Notes: generated by a model from the letters alone, not told the origin. A stretch of 64,000 bases of DNA from Polaromonas sp. P2-4 (GCA_024703855.1 CP087965.1:566001-630000), one strand, 5' to 3'; shown: positions 37,505 to 47,486, numbered from the stretch's first letter. Translations and numbers: made by a program.

Positions 37505-39358
37505 ATGAGACAAATCAGGTTCCAATTGGCTGCGCTGGGCGCTGCTGCCTTGCTCGTTGCCTGCGGCGGCGGCGACTCTTCGACGGCCAACCCGACCATC
37601 ACGGGTTTGGCGGCCACCGGCGCCGCGCTCGCCAATGCCAACCTGACGGCCAAATGCGCGACGGGCGTGCCGGTGTCTGGCAAAACCGGCGCAGACGGAA
37701 CCTTTTCTCTTGAACTGAGCGGCGGCCAGGCCACACCCTGCCTGCTGCAAGTGAGCAACGGCACGGTGACCCTGCACGGCTTCGCCACGCAGGCGGGACA
37801 CATCAACATCACGCCCCTGACCGATCTGGTGATCAACAAGGCGCTGGGCTCAAGCGCTGCCTCTGCATTTGCCAGCTTCGATGTCCTCAAAGCCGCCGCC
37901 ATCGCAGTGGGACTTGATATAGCCAAGGCCTACGTGAAGGTCGAGGTAACGGCGCTGACGGGCGGAGCGCTTTCGGGCGACCCGCTCACCGGCGTCTTCA
38001 AGGTCGGTGATCTGGACGACAAGCTGCTCGATGATCTGAACGCCGCGCTGGCTCTGGCTGGCAAGACACTCAATGACCTGCGCCTTGGTGCTTTCTCGGG
38101 AGGGTCTCTCATAGCGGCGCTGGCGCGTGGCTCCCTGGTGGACCCAGCCGCCGTTGTAACTACCCTCACAGCCGCCCAGATTGACGCGGGCCCTCTCAAG
38201 GCCCTCACCGGGCCCGCCAAATGCGACGTGAAGGTGGTGGCATTGAACTACAACACCGTGGGCGTCAAGGGCGAAAAAGCCAATGCGTCTGGCGTCATGC
38301 TGGTGCCGGCTGGCACCTGTACCGCGGCCGCCGGGCTGGTTGCCTACGCCAAAGGCACGGATGTCCAGAAGCCCCGCGCATTGGCCAACCCGGCAGACGG
38401 TGAAACCTTCCTGCTGGCCGCCATGTACGCCGCCCAGGGCTATGCCGTGGTGGCAACCGACTACCTCGGTTTCGCCAAATCGACCTACACCTACCACCCC
38501 TACCTGCACGCCGATTCGGAAGCCACCTCGGTGATCGACTCGATCCGAGCGGCACGCAAGGCGGGTGCCGCGGTGGGCGCATCGCTGTCCGGCAAGGTGA
38601 TGCTGGCAGGCTATTCGCAAGGCGGGCACTCTTCCATGGCGGCTCATCGCGCCATCGAGCGTGACAACGCCAGCGAGATCAATGTGGTGGCTGGTGCCCA
38701 CCTGGCCGGGCCCTACAACATGTCGGGCTCGCTGAAAGTGCCGAACGCGATTGCGGGCTATCAGTTCTTTGTTCCGTACCTGGTGACTTCGTGGCAAAAG
38801 ATTTACGGCAACATGTACAGCAGTCCGTCGGTGGCATTCAATGCGCCGTACGACAGCTATATTGAAACCCTGTTGCCCAACCCGACGCTGACCACCACAA
38901 CGTTGGTGACCACGGGCAAGCTGCCCGGTGGCCCAACTGTTTCGCCGAATCAGGCGCGTGATGCGATTTTCCAGCCTGCGTACCTGGCCGACACACAGAC
39001 CAACAGCAACAGCCCGCTGTATTTGGCTGGCAAAAAGAACGACCTGCTGGGCTGGAGTCCCAAATCGGCGGTATTGCTGTGCGGCGGCGCGGGCGACCCG
39101 ACCGTGCCACCCGCCGTGCACCAAGTGGCCATGAAAGCTGACTTTGACAGCCGCGGCTTGACCAACGTGAAGTCGGTTGACGTGGATGCCGCTGTGCAGT
39201 TTACCTATGGCCCTGGCGGAGTGGCGCCCACCGACCCGACCTCGGCCGCGTTCGCCACCTATTACGGCAACTACCACGGTACTTATGAACCACCGTTCTG
39301 CCACGCCCAGGCCAAAGGCGTGTTTGACGCAGTCATCCAGGCTGCAGCCGCCCAGTAA
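37505..39358 (+). CDS. Secreted lipoprotein with alpha/beta-hydrolase (lipase-like) domain
   Basis: The 617-residue protein begins with a lipoprotein signal; the lipobox LVAC puts the lipidated Cys near residue 20, followed by GGGDSS. Residues 30-100 resemble a carboxypeptidase-regulatory-like beta domain (GATGAALANANL, SGKTGADGTFSLELSG). From about residue 240 there is an alpha/beta-hydrolase with VATDYLGFAKSTYTYHPYLH, the nucleophile elbow GYSQGGHSS, and a late LCGGAGDPTVPP likely carrying the acid. It resembles secretory lipases/esterases of Burkholderiales. A palindromic operator and AGGAG ribosome-binding site precede it and a terminator follows. It is a single-gene unit; the substrate is unknown. 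Confidence 0.82.
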   Translation: MRQIRFQLAALGAAALLVACGGGDSSTANPTITGLAATGAALANANLTAKCATGVPVSGKTGADGTFSLELSGGQATPCLLQVSNGTVTLHGFATQAGHINITPLTDLVINKALGSSAASAFASFDVLKAAAIAVGLDIAKAYVKVEVTALTGGALSGDPLTGVFKVGDLDDKLLDDLNAALALAGKTLNDLRLGAFSGGSLIAALARGSLVDPAAVVTTLTAAQIDAGPLKALTGPAKCDVKVVALNYNTVGVKGEKANASGVMLVPAGTCTAAAGLVAYAKGTDVQKPRALANPADGETFLLAAMYAAQGYAVVATDYLGFAKSTYTYHPYLHADSEATSVIDSIRAARKAGAAVGASLSGKVMLAGYSQGGHSSMAAHRAIERDNASEINVVAGAHLAGPYNMSGSLKVPNAIAGYQFFVPYLVTSWQKIYGNMYSSPSVAFNAPYDSYIETLLPNPTLTTTTLVTTGKLPGGPTVSPNQARDAIFQPAYLADTQTNSNSPLYLAGKKNDLLGWSPKSAVLLCGGAGDPTVPPAVHQVAMKADFDSRGLTNVKSVDVDAAVQFTYGPGGVAPTDPTSAAFATYYGNYHGTYEPPFCHAQAKGVFDAVIQAAAAQ

Positions 39359-39387
39359 AAGAACGCCGCCCTGGTCAACAGCCCCTG

Positions 39388-39415
39388 AAAAGAGCGCCAT
39401 GGTGGCGCTCTTTTT
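39388..39415. terminator. Bidirectional rho-independent terminator
   Basis: An 11-bp stem AAAAGAGCGCC/GGCGCTCTTTT around a short loop sits between the hydrolase (+) and the ferritin-like gene (-). A second GC hairpin, GCCGCAGCC/GGCTGCGGC at 39416-39439, lies beside it. Confidence 0.88.
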
Positions 39416-39448
39416 GCCGCAGCCTCACCTGGCTGCGGCAGCACAGCA

Positions 39449-40021
39449 TCACGACACGAAGGCTGAAGGCACGGGCACTTCGCCAATGGCCTGGCGCAAG
39501 ATGGCCCAGTGCATGGCTTCGTCGCCCAAAATGCTGGCGGCCGCCTTGGAAAGGTCGCGGTTGCCAAACAGCGGCACGGCACCCAGATAGGCGCTCACAG
39601 CCCCCTGCTCCAGCTTGGCGGCGAACTTGAGCACATCAAGTTCGGTTTTCAGCTGGTCCACCGGAAAGTCGTACTTGGCCTTGCCAGCGGCGGCTTTGCC
39701 GCCGAGCTTTTCTACCGTGCCGGAGAGCAGCGCCACATGCGCCTTATGGTGCCCCTGAAAAGTCACCGCCAAGTCGAGCACCGGCTTGGTCAGCAGCTTG
39801 CTTTCGGCGCCCAGTTGATAGGCGGCGATGGCTTCCAGTTCGGCACCGATCGCAGTGTTAAGAATTTGAATGTCGCCGGCTTTGGAGCCGCCCGCCTTGG
39901 CGGCCAGCGCGTCGTTGCCGGCCAGCAGCGCAACCGCAGCCCCCGACAACACCAAGCCGCCTGAGCGGCCCAAAAACAGTCGCCGCGCAGCGACAGGCGT
40001 GGACATTTGAAAAAACGACAT
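39449..40021 (-). CDS. Ferritin-like domain protein with a twin-arginine-like signal
   Basis: The protein of about 190 residues has an N-terminus with ARRLFLGRSGGLVLSGAAVA, a twin-arginine-like export signal, then a four-helix region with repeated acidic/His positions (IGAELEAIAAYQLGAES, HHKAHVALLSGTVEKLGG, LEQGAVSAYLGAVP, LGDEAMHWAILRQAIGE). ExxH- and E-containing helices are typical of ferritin-like (DUF4439-type) diiron proteins. ATG 40021 has GGAG at good spacing; an in-frame ATG at 40054 is less likely. It is 36 bp downstream of the ECF sigma factor and probably co-transcribed with it. Metal binding is inferred. Confidence 0.78.
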   Translation of the reverse strand: MSFFQMSTPVAARRLFLGRSGGLVLSGAAVALLAGNDALAAKAGGSKAGDIQILNTAIGAELEAIAAYQLGAESKLLTKPVLDLAVTFQGHHKAHVALLSGTVEKLGGKAAAGKAKYDFPVDQLKTELDVLKFAAKLEQGAVSAYLGAVPLFGNRDLSKAAASILGDEAMHWAILRQAIGEVPVPSAFVS

Positions 40022-40057
40022 GGCAATCTCCAGTGAGAAAAAAACGGACTTCACAAA

Positions 40058-40778
40058 TCACGGACGAGAGGACTCACGCTCGTGGGCAATCTTTGCCAGC
40101 ACGCCCGCCACAATGCGATCGCAGCGCGGGCCGGCAAATGAGAATGCGTCACCGAGGGCCATGTCGATGTCGCGTGACAGGCCTTCGCGCAAAATGCTGC
40201 GGGCACGGAAGAAGCGGGTTCTGCACCGTCGCTTCGGGTATGCCCAGCACCAGCGCAACTTCTTCCACGCTCATCTCTTCAACGCCCCTGAGCATGAACA
40301 CGGTGCGAAATGCATCGGGCAAGGTGTCAATCCGGGCTTCAATCTGCCGGCGTATCTGCGCACGCATGACGGACGGTTCCGGCTGCTCATCGGGGTTGGC
40401 TTGCATCTGCATCTCCGGGGTTTCGCCATCCGTATCAACGGCTGCATTCAGCGGCACGACGTGGTCGGGCTGAACACCGTCCCGCCGCAGCCGCCCCAGT
40501 GCTTCGTTGACCACAATGCGTACCAGCCAGGTAGAAAGCCTGGCCTCCGAGCGGAAGGTGGCCAGCGCACGCCAAGCGCGCAGATAAGCCTCCTGCAAGG
40601 CGTCTTGCGTGTCATCGTCGCTTTTGAGGATGCTGCGGGCCGTGCGAAAGAGCAAACGGTTGTAGCGTCGCATGATCTGTGCAAAAGCCAGATCGTTACC
40701 GGCAGCGGCCAGGTTGACCAACTCTGCGTCCGAGCTGGCATCTGTGGGCATGGGGCGCAGTGTTTGTGAGGTGTTCAT
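40058..40778 (-). pseudogene. ECF sigma factor (RpoE-like), frameshifted
   Basis: The restored protein is about 240 residues. Region 2 is FAQIMRRYNRLLFRTARSIL, DDTQDALQEAYLRAWRALAT and FRSEARLSTWLVRIVVNEAL; region 4 is LPDAFRTVFMLRGVEEMSVE, EVALVLGIPEATVRTRFFRA. One base is lost near 40217 inside the region-4 helix-turn-helix. A C-terminal extension (GDAFSFAGPRCDRIVAGVLA) follows. No anti-sigma gene is visible; the neighbour downstream is the ferritin-like export protein. A 103-bp TIR element lies about 65 bp upstream of the start. Oxidative or metal stress is a reasonable guess for the signal. Confidence 0.83.
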
Positions 40779-40843
40779 GGCGGTTCCTGTCCATTAGATG
40801 GTCAGGCGGCCGCTGGCGTTCCGGTTTTTTGTAGCGGAGCCTT

Positions 40844-40946
40844 ATTCCATTTCTAATTCGATGCGAGATTAGGCGCACCTCCGCAGACAGTGCTACAGCA
40901 CGGCAAGGGGGTGCAACGACATATCGTATTGAAGTAGAAATGGAAT
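40844..40946. repeat. 103-bp MITE-like element, copy 1
   Basis: The element begins ATTCCATTTCTA and ends TAGAAATGGAAT, a perfect 12-bp terminal inverted repeat. It shares about 85% of its length with 47757-47858, including AATTCGATGCGAGATTAGGC and the segment GCAGACAGTGCT. It lies upstream of the ECF sigma factor. No transposase is encoded. Confidence 0.82.
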
Positions 40947-41082
40947 TGCCCCCAGCTTCTGTGGGCCACCCTGTGGATAAAGCCACTAACAACCCGGCAA
41001 CACCGCGCCAGTACTGGCTTGCAACGCAGTGCTCAGGAATTGATCAGCCGTCTCAGGTGCAGGCCAGGAGCGCGAGGAGAAA

Positions 41083-41149
41083 TGCTATGTTTTAAATAGC
41101 ACACTACGCCCGTTCCATAGGGGCTAAAAGCATGTTTTATCATTAAAAC
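41083..41149 (+). repeat. Dispersed ~60-bp repeat copy
   Basis: TGCTATGTTTTAAATAGCAC, ACTACGCCCGTTCC, AGGGGCTAAAAGC and a T-rich end match the family. With the MITE at 40844 it accounts for most of the 396-bp gap between the sigma factor and the MFS gene; the rest (40947-41082) shows nothing recognisable. Confidence 0.6.
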
Positions 41150-41174
41150 CAACCCTTCCGAGGCCCTGGTCTGC

Positions 41175-42396
41175 TCAGGTCGCAAGAGCCCGTGCTTTCA
41201 AGCGGCGCGTCACGCGCAGCATCACGACAGAGATCGCCATGCAATAGAGGCCCAGCGTGACGATCAGCCCGGGATAGCTGACACCCGCGTCAATCAGCAA
41301 CCCGGCAATGCCCGGCCCTGTGGCCGAGGCGAACACCAGCATCGCCACGATGACGGCACGAATGGCCCCCAGATGCTTCAACCCGTAAAGTTCAGGCCAG
41401 AGTGAGCCGTACAGCGACAGCGAAAAACCATTGGACACACCGTACAGCGCCATAAAGGCAAACACGACCCAGGGCGCCTCTATCGACCCGAGCAGCAGCA
41501 ATCCAAGCCCCAGCGGCAACAGGTAAAAAGGCAGCAGCACCCGGCCCGAGAGGCGGTCTATCAGTGGCCCGGACAACAGCGTGAAGGCAAGGGTCATCAG
41601 GGCGTACAAGGTGAAAGACGAGGCAAACACCCCCAGCGACCAGCCGCGCAACTCCACCAGATACACCTGGTGAAAGAAAATGGTGTTGCCGATAAAGGCC
41701 GGCGGCACCATGGCCAGCATCACTCCATAAAAAAACGGGTCACGCAAGACCTCGGCGCGGCTCCAGTCGCGCGCTGCCAACGCGGGCCACCGGGTCAGCG
41801 GCTTGCGGCGCACGCTCCACGGCCATCAATGAAGCGATGGCCGGCAACGCCAGCAACAGCAACGCACCGGCGGCCAGCCACCAGGCGTTGCGCCAGCCCA
41901 CAGCGGCGGCCAGGGCCACAAACAGCAGCGGCAGCAAGGCCTCGCCGGTATTCAGGCCCAGCGTGGCGAGTGAAACGGCCCTGCCCCGTTGCCCGGAAAA
42001 CCAGCGCGCCATCACGGTGAAAGCGGTGTGGGACATCATGCCCTGACCAAAAAGGCGCAGCAGATAGATGGCGACAAACAGCGCCACGATGTGCTGCGAC
42101 AACGCCATGAACGCAGCCGCCAGCGCCAGCAGGGGCACCACGAGCAGGGTGACTTTTTGGGCGCTGTAGCGGTCTACCCAATGACCCAGCCGCGGCAGCG
42201 TGAAGGCGCTGGCCAGGGTGGCCGCCATGTAGAGCGAACCAAACTGGCCATGCGAAAGCGCGTACTCGCGGCGTATGTCGCCCGCCGACAGCGAGATGAA
42301 AAAGTCTGCCCGAACGACGAAAAGAAAAAAGCAGAAAGCCGCCACCCAGCCAGCGGGCGTTGTCAGCGCAGAAAAACAAGAAACTGCATCGGCCAC
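41175..42396 (-). pseudogene. MFS transporter, frameshifted
   Basis: The restored protein is about 407 residues with roughly twelve hydrophobic segments. Marks include YALSHGQFGSLYMAATLASA, RLGHWVDRYSAQ (loop 2-3 motif), HTAFTVMARWFSGQRGRAVS and, in the second half, LLSGPLIDRLSGRVLLPFY. It fits the major facilitator superfamily; the substrate is unknown. An indel near 41808 joins ERAP to RRKPLTRWPALAARDW. Near 42310-42340 the given frame reads FVVRADFF, whereas the shifted reading SSFGQTFF is the usual MFS segment, so two cancelling indels are likely there too. The start lies 15 bp after the ylqF stop. Confidence 0.8.
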
Positions 42397-42411
42397 GTGG
42401 CTAGCAGCCGC

Positions 42412-43403
42412 TTACGGCGTGACAGGCTCGTCGGGATCAGATGGCCGTGGCGTCCGGGGTTTGTCGGGCCGTGGAATCTTCTTGAACTTGATGAGCCGAT
42501 TGGTCTCAATCTTGTCTTTTTGACTTGCCGCTCGGCATCCAGCAGCCGCCCGGCGGTCAGCCATTCGGCAAACTCCTCGGGCGTCTCCAGCGTGATGCGG
42601 CCCAGCGTTGCAGCGCGAAATTCATAAATCACGATTTCAGCGGCCTTCTGCAGATTGACACGGCCTTTGCTTAGCACCGCGCCGCGCTTGCGGCCAATTT
42701 CTTCCAGCATTTGTTCGTCGGTGATGCCGGGCGTGACTTCCACCTTGTAGCGGGCTGCCAGCAAGTCGGGGTAGCTTTTGATGAGGTAATCGAGCAGCTC
42801 CAGCGCGACTTCTTCCTCATTGAACACGTTGCGGCCAATCGCACCACTGGCCGCCAGGTTGTAGCCGCTTTTGGCCACGATGATGCGCGGCCACAGCATG
42901 CCGGGCGTGTCCCACAGGTAAAAGCCGTCGGCCAGCACGATGCGCTGCTCCAGCTTGGTGATGCCGGCCTCGTCGCCGGTTTTGGTGGCGCGCTTGCCGG
43001 TGAGGGTGTTGATGAGGGTGGATTTGCCGACGTTGGGAATGCCGCAGATCAACACGCGCATGGGTTTGACCATGCTGCCGCGCGTGGGCGCCAGCGCATG
43101 GCAGGCGTCGATCAGGCGGCGAGCTGGGGCGGTTTCGCTGGCGTCCAGTTCAATCGCGCGGGTGGCAGGCAGGCTGTTGTAATGCGCCAGCCAGAGCGCG
43201 GTGCGCGCCGGGTCGGCCAGGTCCTGCTTATTTAAAACCTTGAGCGCGGGCTTGGCGCTGGTGAGCTCGGCCAGCATGGGGTTGGCGCTGGAGCCGGGCA
43301 GGCGCGCGTCCAGCAGTTCAATCACCACATCAATTTCCTTGATGCGCTCTTGAATCGCTTTTTTGGTCAGGTGCATGTGACCGGGAAACCACTGAATGGC
43401 CAT
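42412..43403 (-). pseudogene. ylqF: ylqF (rbgA), ribosome biogenesis GTPase, frameshifted at the C-terminus
   Basis: The restored protein is about 330 residues. It opens with MAIQWFPGHMHLTKKAI and has the circularly permuted GTPase order: KVLNKQDLADP (G4), then ICGIPNVGKSTLINTL (G1/P-loop) and LWDTPGMLWP (G3). RbgA-type GTPases act in late 50S subunit assembly. An A is missing near 42521 after ERQVKK; the restored tail is lysine/proline-rich and ends DPDEPVTP at 42412. ATG 43403 is the natural start. Confidence 0.88.
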
Positions 43404-43588
43404 CTGGGTAATCTTTCTTGGCTTTTCTTGGCTTTTCTTGGGTGCGGTGGGTGCTTGCTGGGGGCGCTTGCAGGGCATGCGAACAAACCAACACGAATGC
43501 CCGAATTGTCACCTCTTCAGGCAATGGAGGAAAATCAGCAAAAGCCTGCGCCACAGACCGCCCGATCGTCAATTCACATCATCACCCC

Positions 43589-43843
43589 ATGCCCCTACCC
43601 AACGCCCCCACCCGTCAACCCAGCAAGGCCAGCAAAAAAACCAACAACGAGCTGCTGATTAAAGGCATTTTGTGTGCCCTCATTGGCCTGGGTGTGCTGA
43701 TCTCGCCCTACTTCATCAGCTCGCCGGGCATGCAGGGCATTGTGGCCAAATCGGCGCTGGTGGGCTGGTTTGCGCTGGTGCTGGGCTGTGCGTTTATCGG
43801 GCTGTATGCCTGGCGGCGCATGGCAGGCCGGGCCAAGTCCTAG
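43589..43843 (+). CDS. Small two-helix membrane protein, unknown function
   Basis: The 84-residue protein has a basic N-terminus (PSKASKKTNNELLIKG), a first hydrophobic helix (ILCALIGLGVLISPYF), a turn SSPGMQGIVAKSA and a second helix (GWFALVLGCAFIGLYAW) ending in RRMAGRAKS. I recognise no named family. It is divergent from ylqF and is followed 12 bp later by an oxidoreductase-like-domain gene; the two may form a small operon. Confidence 0.65.
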   Translation: MPLPNAPTRQPSKASKKTNNELLIKGILCALIGLGVLISPYFISSPGMQGIVAKSALVGWFALVLGCAFIGLYAWRRMAGRAKS

Positions 43844-43855
43844 CACTGCGCCCCC

Positions 43856-44065
43856 GTGCTGCAAACGCCCACTGACCACGAAACCGCGCTAGCCCTCTTC
43901 AGCGCCCTGCAGCAGCGCGCCCGTGCAGCCGGCGTCAACCTGCGCGCACCGCCGCCCGAGCCCAGCACCTGCTGCGGACGCGGCTGCAACGGCTGCGTCT
44001 GGGAGGGCTACTACAGCGCGGTGAACTACTGGCGCGAAGAGGCTTTGCTGATATTGCAAGCCTGA
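43856..44065 (+). CDS. Oxidoreductase-like domain small protein
   Basis: The 69-residue protein starts at GTG 43856 and carries the core CCGRGCNGCVWEGYYSAVNY, the signature of the Oxidored-like domain (Cys-rich CCGxGCxxCVW), found in bacteria and at the N-terminus of some eukaryotic mitochondrial proteins. The Cys cluster could bind metal; no activity is established that I can state. The N-terminal helix (ETALALFSALQQRARAAG) precedes it. A dispersed repeat follows the gene. Confidence 0.75.
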   Translation: MLQTPTDHETALALFSALQQRARAAGVNLRAPPPEPSTCCGRGCNGCVWEGYYSAVNYWREEALLILQA

Positions 44066-44098
44066 CGGGCGATGTGCGCCGTTTTTTTGCCAGCGTTT

Positions 44099-44170
44099 GC
44101 TATTAATTTAATAGCTGCTAGCGCCCGTACTTATTGGGCCAACGGCCTGTTTCAGTCAGTTATTTGCCGT
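44099..44170 (+). repeat. Dispersed ~60-bp repeat copy
   Basis: GCTATTAATTTAATAGCTGC, TAGCGCCCGTACTTATTGGG, CCAACGGCCTGTTT is one of the best-preserved members. It lies between the oxidoreductase-like gene and the end of gshA. Confidence 0.7.
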
Positions 44171-44213
44171 TTTCGCCCTCAAACAGCACATCAACAGTAC
44201 GTCACACAGTTCC

Positions 44214-45762
44214 TCAGGCCTGCATCGCCTCGCGGCCCGGCATACCCAGGCGCTGCGCAGACACATACTGTTCGCGGTAGACCTCAAACGGCATGGAATC
44301 CGACACCTCGATCTGCTTTTGCTCGGCGATGGACTGCCGGCTCAGTTCCGTAAAACGCGCATGCTGCTCGGCCGGCAAGGGCAGGCCTTGCAAAGCCGCC
44401 TGCGTTTTCACGGACTGGGCGCGGGCAAATTTAACGAAGGAGTTGTCAAACTCCCCGGCCATGGCCGCCAGCACGCGGGCCGATGGCAGGCTTACGGGCT
44501 CACGCAGTGCCGCACTGGCGGCGGCCAGCGCTTCGCGGTGCTGCGCGCCGCCGTGCGCGGCATCGAGCGCGTCGGCAATGGGCGCGCACTGGGCCACCAC
44601 CTCGGCGCCCCACTCGGTCAGCAGCACCTCGCGGCCAGCGCTTTAACAACAGGCCGGGCTCGCGGCCACGGGCGGCGGTGTGGTGCTGGTTGTGCTTGAG
44701 TTCGGCAATTTCCTGCGGCGTGTCGGGCGGGCTGCTTTCCAGCAGGCAGTGCAGCAAAAACACATCCAGAAAGCGCATGGTTTGCGCGGTAATGCCCACG
44801 GGCACAAATGGGTCCAGGTCCATCAGGCGCACTTCGATGTATTCGACCCCGCGCTCGCGCAGCGCATGCAAGGGGCGCTCGCCGGGCTTGATGACGCGCT
44901 TGGGGCGTATGGTGCCGTAGAACTCGTTTTCAATCTGCAGCAGCGTGGTGGCCAGCTGGTTGTAGTCGCCGCCGGGGTTGCGGATGCCCACCGCTTCATA
45001 AGCTGGGTAGGGCCGGGTTAACGCGTCTTGCAGCGAAGCGCCGTAGCCTTCCAGGCTGTTGTAGCTGACGGCCAGCGAGGCCTGGGCATCGCTCTGGTAG
45101 CCCAGCCGCCCCATGCGCAGCGAAGTGCCGTAGGGCATGTACATGGTGTGCTCGGCCAGCTGTTGCAGCTCGTGCTGGCGGCCCGCCACAAAGCTGGAAC
45201 AGACAGCGGGCGACGCACCAAACAGATACAGCAGCAAAAACGCCTGGCGGCGGAAATTGCGGATCAGCGCAAAGTACTGCTCGCTGGTCACGCCCGGCAA
45301 CGACCAGTTGTAGTGAATGCCCGAGATGGTCTGCATGCGCCGGCCATAGCGGTGCGACAGGCCCATGCGGTAAACGCTTTTGGCACGCCCGACGTTGGAC
45401 GAGCCAAAGCGGGCGATCGGAATGGTCTCATCGGTCGGCAAGCCGCAGGGCATGCTCGACACCCACAGCATTTCGTCGCCAATGTCCTGCATGGCGCGGT
45501 AGGTGAACTGGTGGATCTGCGTGAGCTCTTCGAGCGCGGCCTCCACGTGCTTATGCGCGCCGGTGACCAGTTCGACCTGCGATTCGCTGAAGTCAGTGGT
45601 AATGCTGGGGTGCGTCAGGGCCGAACCCAGGGCTGCCGGGTGCGGCGTCAGCGCCAGGCCGCCGCCGGGCTGGGCGCGCAGGCTTTCTTTTTCAATGCCG
45701 CGGCGCATGCCCTGGAGTTGGGCCGGGGTCAGTGCTTTCAGGCGGTCCTGCAATGTGGTCAT
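44214..45762 (-). pseudogene. gshA: gshA, glutamate-cysteine ligase, frameshifted
   Basis: The restored protein is about 516 residues, normal for the proteobacterial GshA type. Seen are MRRGIEKESLRAQPGGGLAL, ITTDFSESQVELVTG, SMPCGLPTDETIPIARFG, RYGRRMQTISGIHYNWSLP, YMPYGTSLRMGRLGYQS and EYIEVRLMDLDPFVPVGI, which cover the ATP/Mg and substrate regions. The enzyme makes gamma-glutamylcysteine, the first step of glutathione synthesis. An indel near 44640 splits the last quarter (EWGAEVVAQCAPIADAL onward). ATG 45762 (MTTLQDRLKALTP) is the natural start. Confidence 0.88.
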
Positions 45763-46112
45763 CTCGTTATTTCCCCAGATTCTTGAATTGGCGTGGAAGT
45801 TATCACAGGCCGGTGCTTCGCGCTGGCCCAAAGCCCCTTGCCAGCACAGCCTGCTGGAGTCTGCAAGGGGCAGCCAGCACGCTGGCGACATTTGAGCCAT
45901 AGACGACGTTTATAGGTAAAAATCCACGTTTTGTGCCTTTGATATAGCGGCAAGCCCAATTCAAGCCGCCTTGGTTGGCATTCTTCCTTGACTTGTCTGG
46001 AATGCCCAGCGACGATGACGAACCCTTTGTAACAAGCCAGCTCCTGTAAACGCCCATGGAGCCCCAGCTCACAAGGTTTCCCACCTGAATCGGCGTTCAA
46101 GGTTGTATAAAA
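45763..46112. other. Intergenic region upstream of gshA, no gene recognised
   Basis: This 350-bp gap separates divergent gshA (-) and a hypothetical gene (+). Short ORFs exist on both strands, but none has a credible start or known similarity. Inverted GC-rich words such as CTTGCCAGCACAGCCTGCTGG occur. I see no certain promoter. Confidence 0.5.
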
Positions 46113-46709
46113 ATGAACAACATAATCCGTCGCCTGTTTGGCATCCCGATGCCAAGCGCTCCCCGCCAGCACCTTGCTTCCTGCAAACCACGACAATCCC
46201 GCCACCATAGAAGACGGCTCGGACAACGCCATGCGCCGCCAGCTGGTGCAAGTGCTGATGCGCGACGTGTTGCGCAAGCACGGCATCCCCTCTCAATGGA
46301 TAGAGTGCCAGATGCTGGTGGTGTCCAGTCGCAGCCGAGGCCCGGGCCTGTATGCGCGGCTGGTCATCAAACACTGGGATGAGCGCCTGATGACCTACGC
46401 CTTTGCTTTTCAGCGCGAACTGCTTACCGACATTGCACGCTTTGAACCCAAGGCCTCCGTCTGGCTGCACGGCATTTCATGGCAGCTGGAAATGGACGAC
46501 ACCTACCCCTACACCACCCTGCCCGACAAGGCTTTCTGGCAGGAACCGGCCAAAAACCCGCCCAAGCGGGCCAGGCGACTGAAAACAGTGATGATGCGCA
46601 CAAAGACCTTGAAAGCCTGTTTCTCATACGCGACCAGGAAATCGGCAAGCAGGCTGCCGGGGGCCACGCGCCCGTTGGCTACGAGAAAACGCAGCCCATC
46701 TCGCTTTAA
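46113..46709 (+). pseudogene. Conserved hypothetical protein, frameshifted twice
   Basis: The protein reads MNNIIRRLFGIPMPSAPR in one frame, then QLVQVLMRDVLRKHGIPSQW, IECQMLVVSSRSRGPGLYAR, LVIKHWDERLMTYAFAFQRE and FEPKASVWLHGISWQLEMDD in the next, and AHKDLESLFLIRDQEIGKQA in the third. Indels near 46175 and 46570 cancel, giving about 198 residues. I know this as a conserved hypothetical type in Comamonadaceae but not its function. It is soluble, with no signal peptide, and alternates helices and strands. Confidence 0.6.
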
Positions 46710-46757
46710 GGTGTGTACCTTAAGTTTGTCGACTTAAAACTGCCCGCACCCAGTTTT

Positions 46758-46822
46758 CGCTATTGTTTTGATAGCTGCTTGCGCCCGTAAAATAAGCGCA
46801 ACAGCCACTTTTCACCCTTCAA
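46758..46822 (+). repeat. Dispersed ~60-bp repeat copy
   Basis: GCTATTGTTTTGATAGCTGC, TTGCGCCCGTAAAATAAGCG, CAACAGCCACTTTTCACCC matches the family. It lies between two convergent genes and touches the stop of the esterase. Confidence 0.68.
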
Positions 46823-46823
46823 A

Positions 46824-47486
46824 TCAGGCCAAAACCCGGTTCAACCAGTGCGCCAGGTCGGCAATCTCCTGCGGGCAAACCGAATGCTCCATGAGGTATT
46901 CGTGCCATTCCACTTTGTAACCCAGCGCGGTGAGCGCGTCGCGCAGGCGCTGGCGCGCGGCAGCACCACCACGCCATCGCGCGTGCCGTGGGCCAAAAAG
47001 AGGGGCACATCCTGGTTGGCGGCGCTGCGCTCGGCGGCGGTTTTGTCCGCCAGCGGCAAATAGCCCGACATGCCCACAATACCGGCCAGCCGCTCGCTGT
47101 GGCGCAGGCCCGTCATGAGCGCCATGGCGCAACCCTGAGAAAAGCCGGCCAGCACAATGCGGTGGGCCGGCATGCCGCGCTGATTTTTCATGCGCAATCA
47201 GCGCCTCAATCGACGCCTGCGACTGGCGCAGCCCGGCTTCGTCTTCGCGCCTGACCAGATCGGCGCCCAAAATGTCGTACCAGGCCGGCATTTCGTAGCC
47301 GCCATTGATGGTGACGGGCATGACGGGTGCACTGGGAAACAAAAACCGCACCGGCCCCACGCGGGACAAATCAAGTTGCTCGGCAATCGGCAAAAAATCA
47401 CGCCCATCCGCTCCCAGGCCGTGCATGATGAGAATTGTGGCAACCGGCTGGTCACCGGTCTGGGCTTCAATAACTTCGAGGGACAT
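46824..47486 (-). pseudogene. Carboxylesterase/phospholipase family hydrolase, frameshifted twice
   Basis: The restored protein is about 220 residues. It has LIMHGLGADGRDFLPIAEQL, FLFPSAPVMPVTINGGYEMP, the nucleophile elbow LAGFSQGCAMALMTGL, VPLFLAHGTRDGVV with the catalytic Asp, and WHEYLMEHSVCPQEI with the catalytic His. This is the classic acyl-protein-thioesterase/carboxylesterase layout. Indels near 47188 (T/A run) and 46958 put the middle in a different frame and cancel in length. ATG 47486 (MSLEVIEAQTG) is the natural start. Confidence 0.82.

Noticed and set aside
37850-39400. 516-residue minus-strand ORF opposite the lipoprotein hydrolase
   Set aside because: Antisense shadow; the plus-strand product has a lipobox, a nucleophile elbow and a ribosome-binding site.
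43411-43440. Short tandem repeat of GCTTTTCTTG before ylqF
   Set aside because: Only two full units plus a partial one; too short to argue for function, and it lies in the ylqF leader.
45759-46286. 175-codon minus-strand ORF upstream of gshA
   Set aside because: No recognisable motif, it overlaps the conserved hypothetical gene on the other strand, and it has no convincing start.
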